A DNA stretch of 64,000 nucleotides from Clostridium saccharobutylicum DSM 13864 (GTDB taxonomy: Bacteria > Bacillota > Clostridia > Clostridiales > Clostridiaceae), in the NCBI RefSeq assembly GCF_000473995.1, contig NC_022571.1, positions 2,010,501-2,074,500 on the forward strand, read 5' to 3'. Both the position numbers and the translations under genes were made by a program. Positions 63,084 through 64,000 of the stretch are shown here, piece by piece. A model generated the notes under the pieces. It saw nothing but the letters and a program-made list of their open reading frames with translations. It was not told where the DNA came from and did not search any database. Every line of letters begins with the position of its first letter. The first letter of the stretch is position 1.

Positions 63084-63146
63084 AGTCATTCCTTTGTGAT
63101 ATAATAATTTCGCGAAAAACCTAAAAATATCACATAAGGAATGACT
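63084..63146 (+). promoter_or_regulatory. hairpin sequestering the transposase ribosome binding site
   Basis: AGTCATTCCTTTGTGATAT (63084-63102) pairs with ATATCACATAAGGAATGACT (63127-63146) with one bulge. The right arm contains the AAGGAA ribosome binding site of the transposase at 63152. This also probably marks the insertion sequence left end. Confidence 0.65.
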
Positions 63147-63151
63147 CAAAT

Positions 63152-64000
63152 ATGATTATATCATTAAATATTAAAAGCGAAAATGACCATTATAAAATTT
63201 TTGAAGCTGTCAAAATTGCATTTGCTAAATTAAATTCAAATATTCAAAGTACTAAAGGCCGACCACGCAAGTATTCAGATGAACAAATAGTTGCATGTAT
63301 ATTATATGGCGTTAAAAGTAGTATTTTCAGTTTAAGGGAACTTGAATACCGTATAAAGCAAGACTTTGTGTTTCGAACTATAATTCAACTTAATCAAGTA
63401 CCAGATTATTCTACATTCTCATTAAGAACTAAAATTTTAGAGAAGCATATATATTATGGTATTTATGCTATGTTTGTTGAACTTATCAATCCTGAAACTA
63501 GACTGTGTGCAATAGATGGAACTGCTTTAAGAAGTTCAAAATACGATAGCGAAGCTAAATCCGGCAAGGGTACCCGCCTTGGATACTATAAAGGTTATAA
63601 ATTACACTGTATTGCAGCGGTTAGTGATATTATAATTCCTTTGGTTTTTGATTTAACAACCGCCAATGTTTATGACAATCAAGTCTCAGATTTACTATAT
63701 GAAGCTAAAATTTATAATCCATTTTTAATACTTGCAGATGCAGCATATGATTCAGCAGGATGGTTTGAAATTGCTTCTAGCTTAGAATTTAATTTGTTAA
63801 CTGATATAAATATGCGTAAGGCTAAAAGTATTGAGTCATTTGCTGATAAACGATATGAAAATGCCTTGTTTCTTCAATCTCCTATCGGATTAAAATTATA
63901 TAAAAACAGATTGAAAATAGAGCAATTATTCTCTGTATTAAAGGGATTATATAACTTAGAAAACCCAAGACTTTATGGGCAAGCCCGATACGAACGTCAT
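63152..64000 (+). CDS. DDE transposase, IS4/IS5-like (partial, first 283 aa)
   Basis: Open to the window edge from ATG 63152. The N-terminal region has KGRPRKYSDEQIVACILYGV and FSLRELEYRI. The catalytic DDE residues appear in CAIDGTALRSS (first Asp), LADAAYDSAGW (second Asp) and RLKIEQLFSVLKGLYNLENP (Glu). The Y-(2)-R-(3)-E-(6)-K-like spacing of IS4-family proteins is suggested, but the exact family needs comparison. Its base composition is a little less AT-rich than the surroundings. Confidence 0.85.
   Translation, partial: MIISLNIKSENDHYKIFEAVKIAFAKLNSNIQSTKGRPRKYSDEQIVACILYGVKSSIFSLRELEYRIKQDFVFRTIIQLNQVPDYSTFSLRTKILEKHIYYGIYAMFVELINPETRLCAIDGTALRSSKYDSEAKSGKGTRLGYYKGYKLHCIAAVSDIIIPLVFDLTTANVYDNQVSDLLYEAKIYNPFLILADAAYDSAGWFEIASSLEFNLLTDINMRKAKSIESFADKRYENALFLQSPIGLKLYKNRLKIEQLFSVLKGLYNLENPRLYGQARYERH

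Overview
This is a low-GC, AT-rich Firmicute chromosome segment. Gene content, codon use, strong AGGAGG-type ribosome binding sites and family-level similarities point to a solventogenic or saccharolytic Clostridium sensu stricto, near C. beijerinckii (an inference from recognition only). No phage, CRISPR array, rRNA or tRNA is visible. A DDE transposase gene runs off the right edge and a DXS-like gene runs off the left edge.

Layout. 1-7 kb: a partial 1-deoxyxylulose-5-phosphate synthase-like gene behind a MerR-type promoter; a Fur-boxed, split ferric-reductase-like membrane gene; an SGNH esterase; an unknown coiled-coil protein; aat; a methyltransferase. 7-16.6 kb: a LevR-type sigma-54 activator, two tandem sigma-54 promoters and an operon of a galactitol-type PTS (EIIA, EIIB, EIIC) with a glycerol-1-phosphate dehydrogenase homologue, a HAD phosphatase and a glycerol-3-phosphate dehydrogenase homologue. 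This looks like an uncharacterised polyol or glycerol uptake pathway. 16.9-31 kb: an MFS exporter, a DUF975 protein, three chemoreceptors (one with its own sugar-binding lipoprotein and no transporter), a YjeM-type permease, a small ferredoxin-fold regulator and a nitroreductase. 31.5-39.4 kb: an AraC regulator, a frameshifted PNPOx-like gene, a wrecked PKS/NRPS gene, an intact pair of fused ABC exporters and a PPTase. Together these look like the shell of a lost peptide/polyketide metallophore locus.

39.5-53.6 kb is a selenium-dependent molybdenum hydroxylase island: yqeC, yqeB, yedF, selD, a double-cubane protein and its activase, mocA, the three hydroxylase subunits (FAD, 2Fe-2S, Mo) and an XdhC/CoxI maturation protein. 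It makes labile selenium, matures the Mo cofactor and supplies a purine-type hydroxylase. A uracil/xanthine-type permease at 58 kb may serve the same substrates. 53.8-63 kb is mixed accessory DNA: an XAT acetyltransferase, MBL hydrolases, a CPBP protease and its decayed copy, an alpha/beta hydrolase, a cell-wall-binding protein and a ricin-type lectin.

The strongest feature not explained by genes is two families of long imperfect palindromes scattered between genes. Family A has ends near GGCACATTCAAAAA / TTTTTGAATGTGCC. Family B has an apex GCATGYTCC...GACAAGCAAG. They are densest in the selenium island, where several family A copies overlap the 3' ends of genes and supply their last codons and stop codons.
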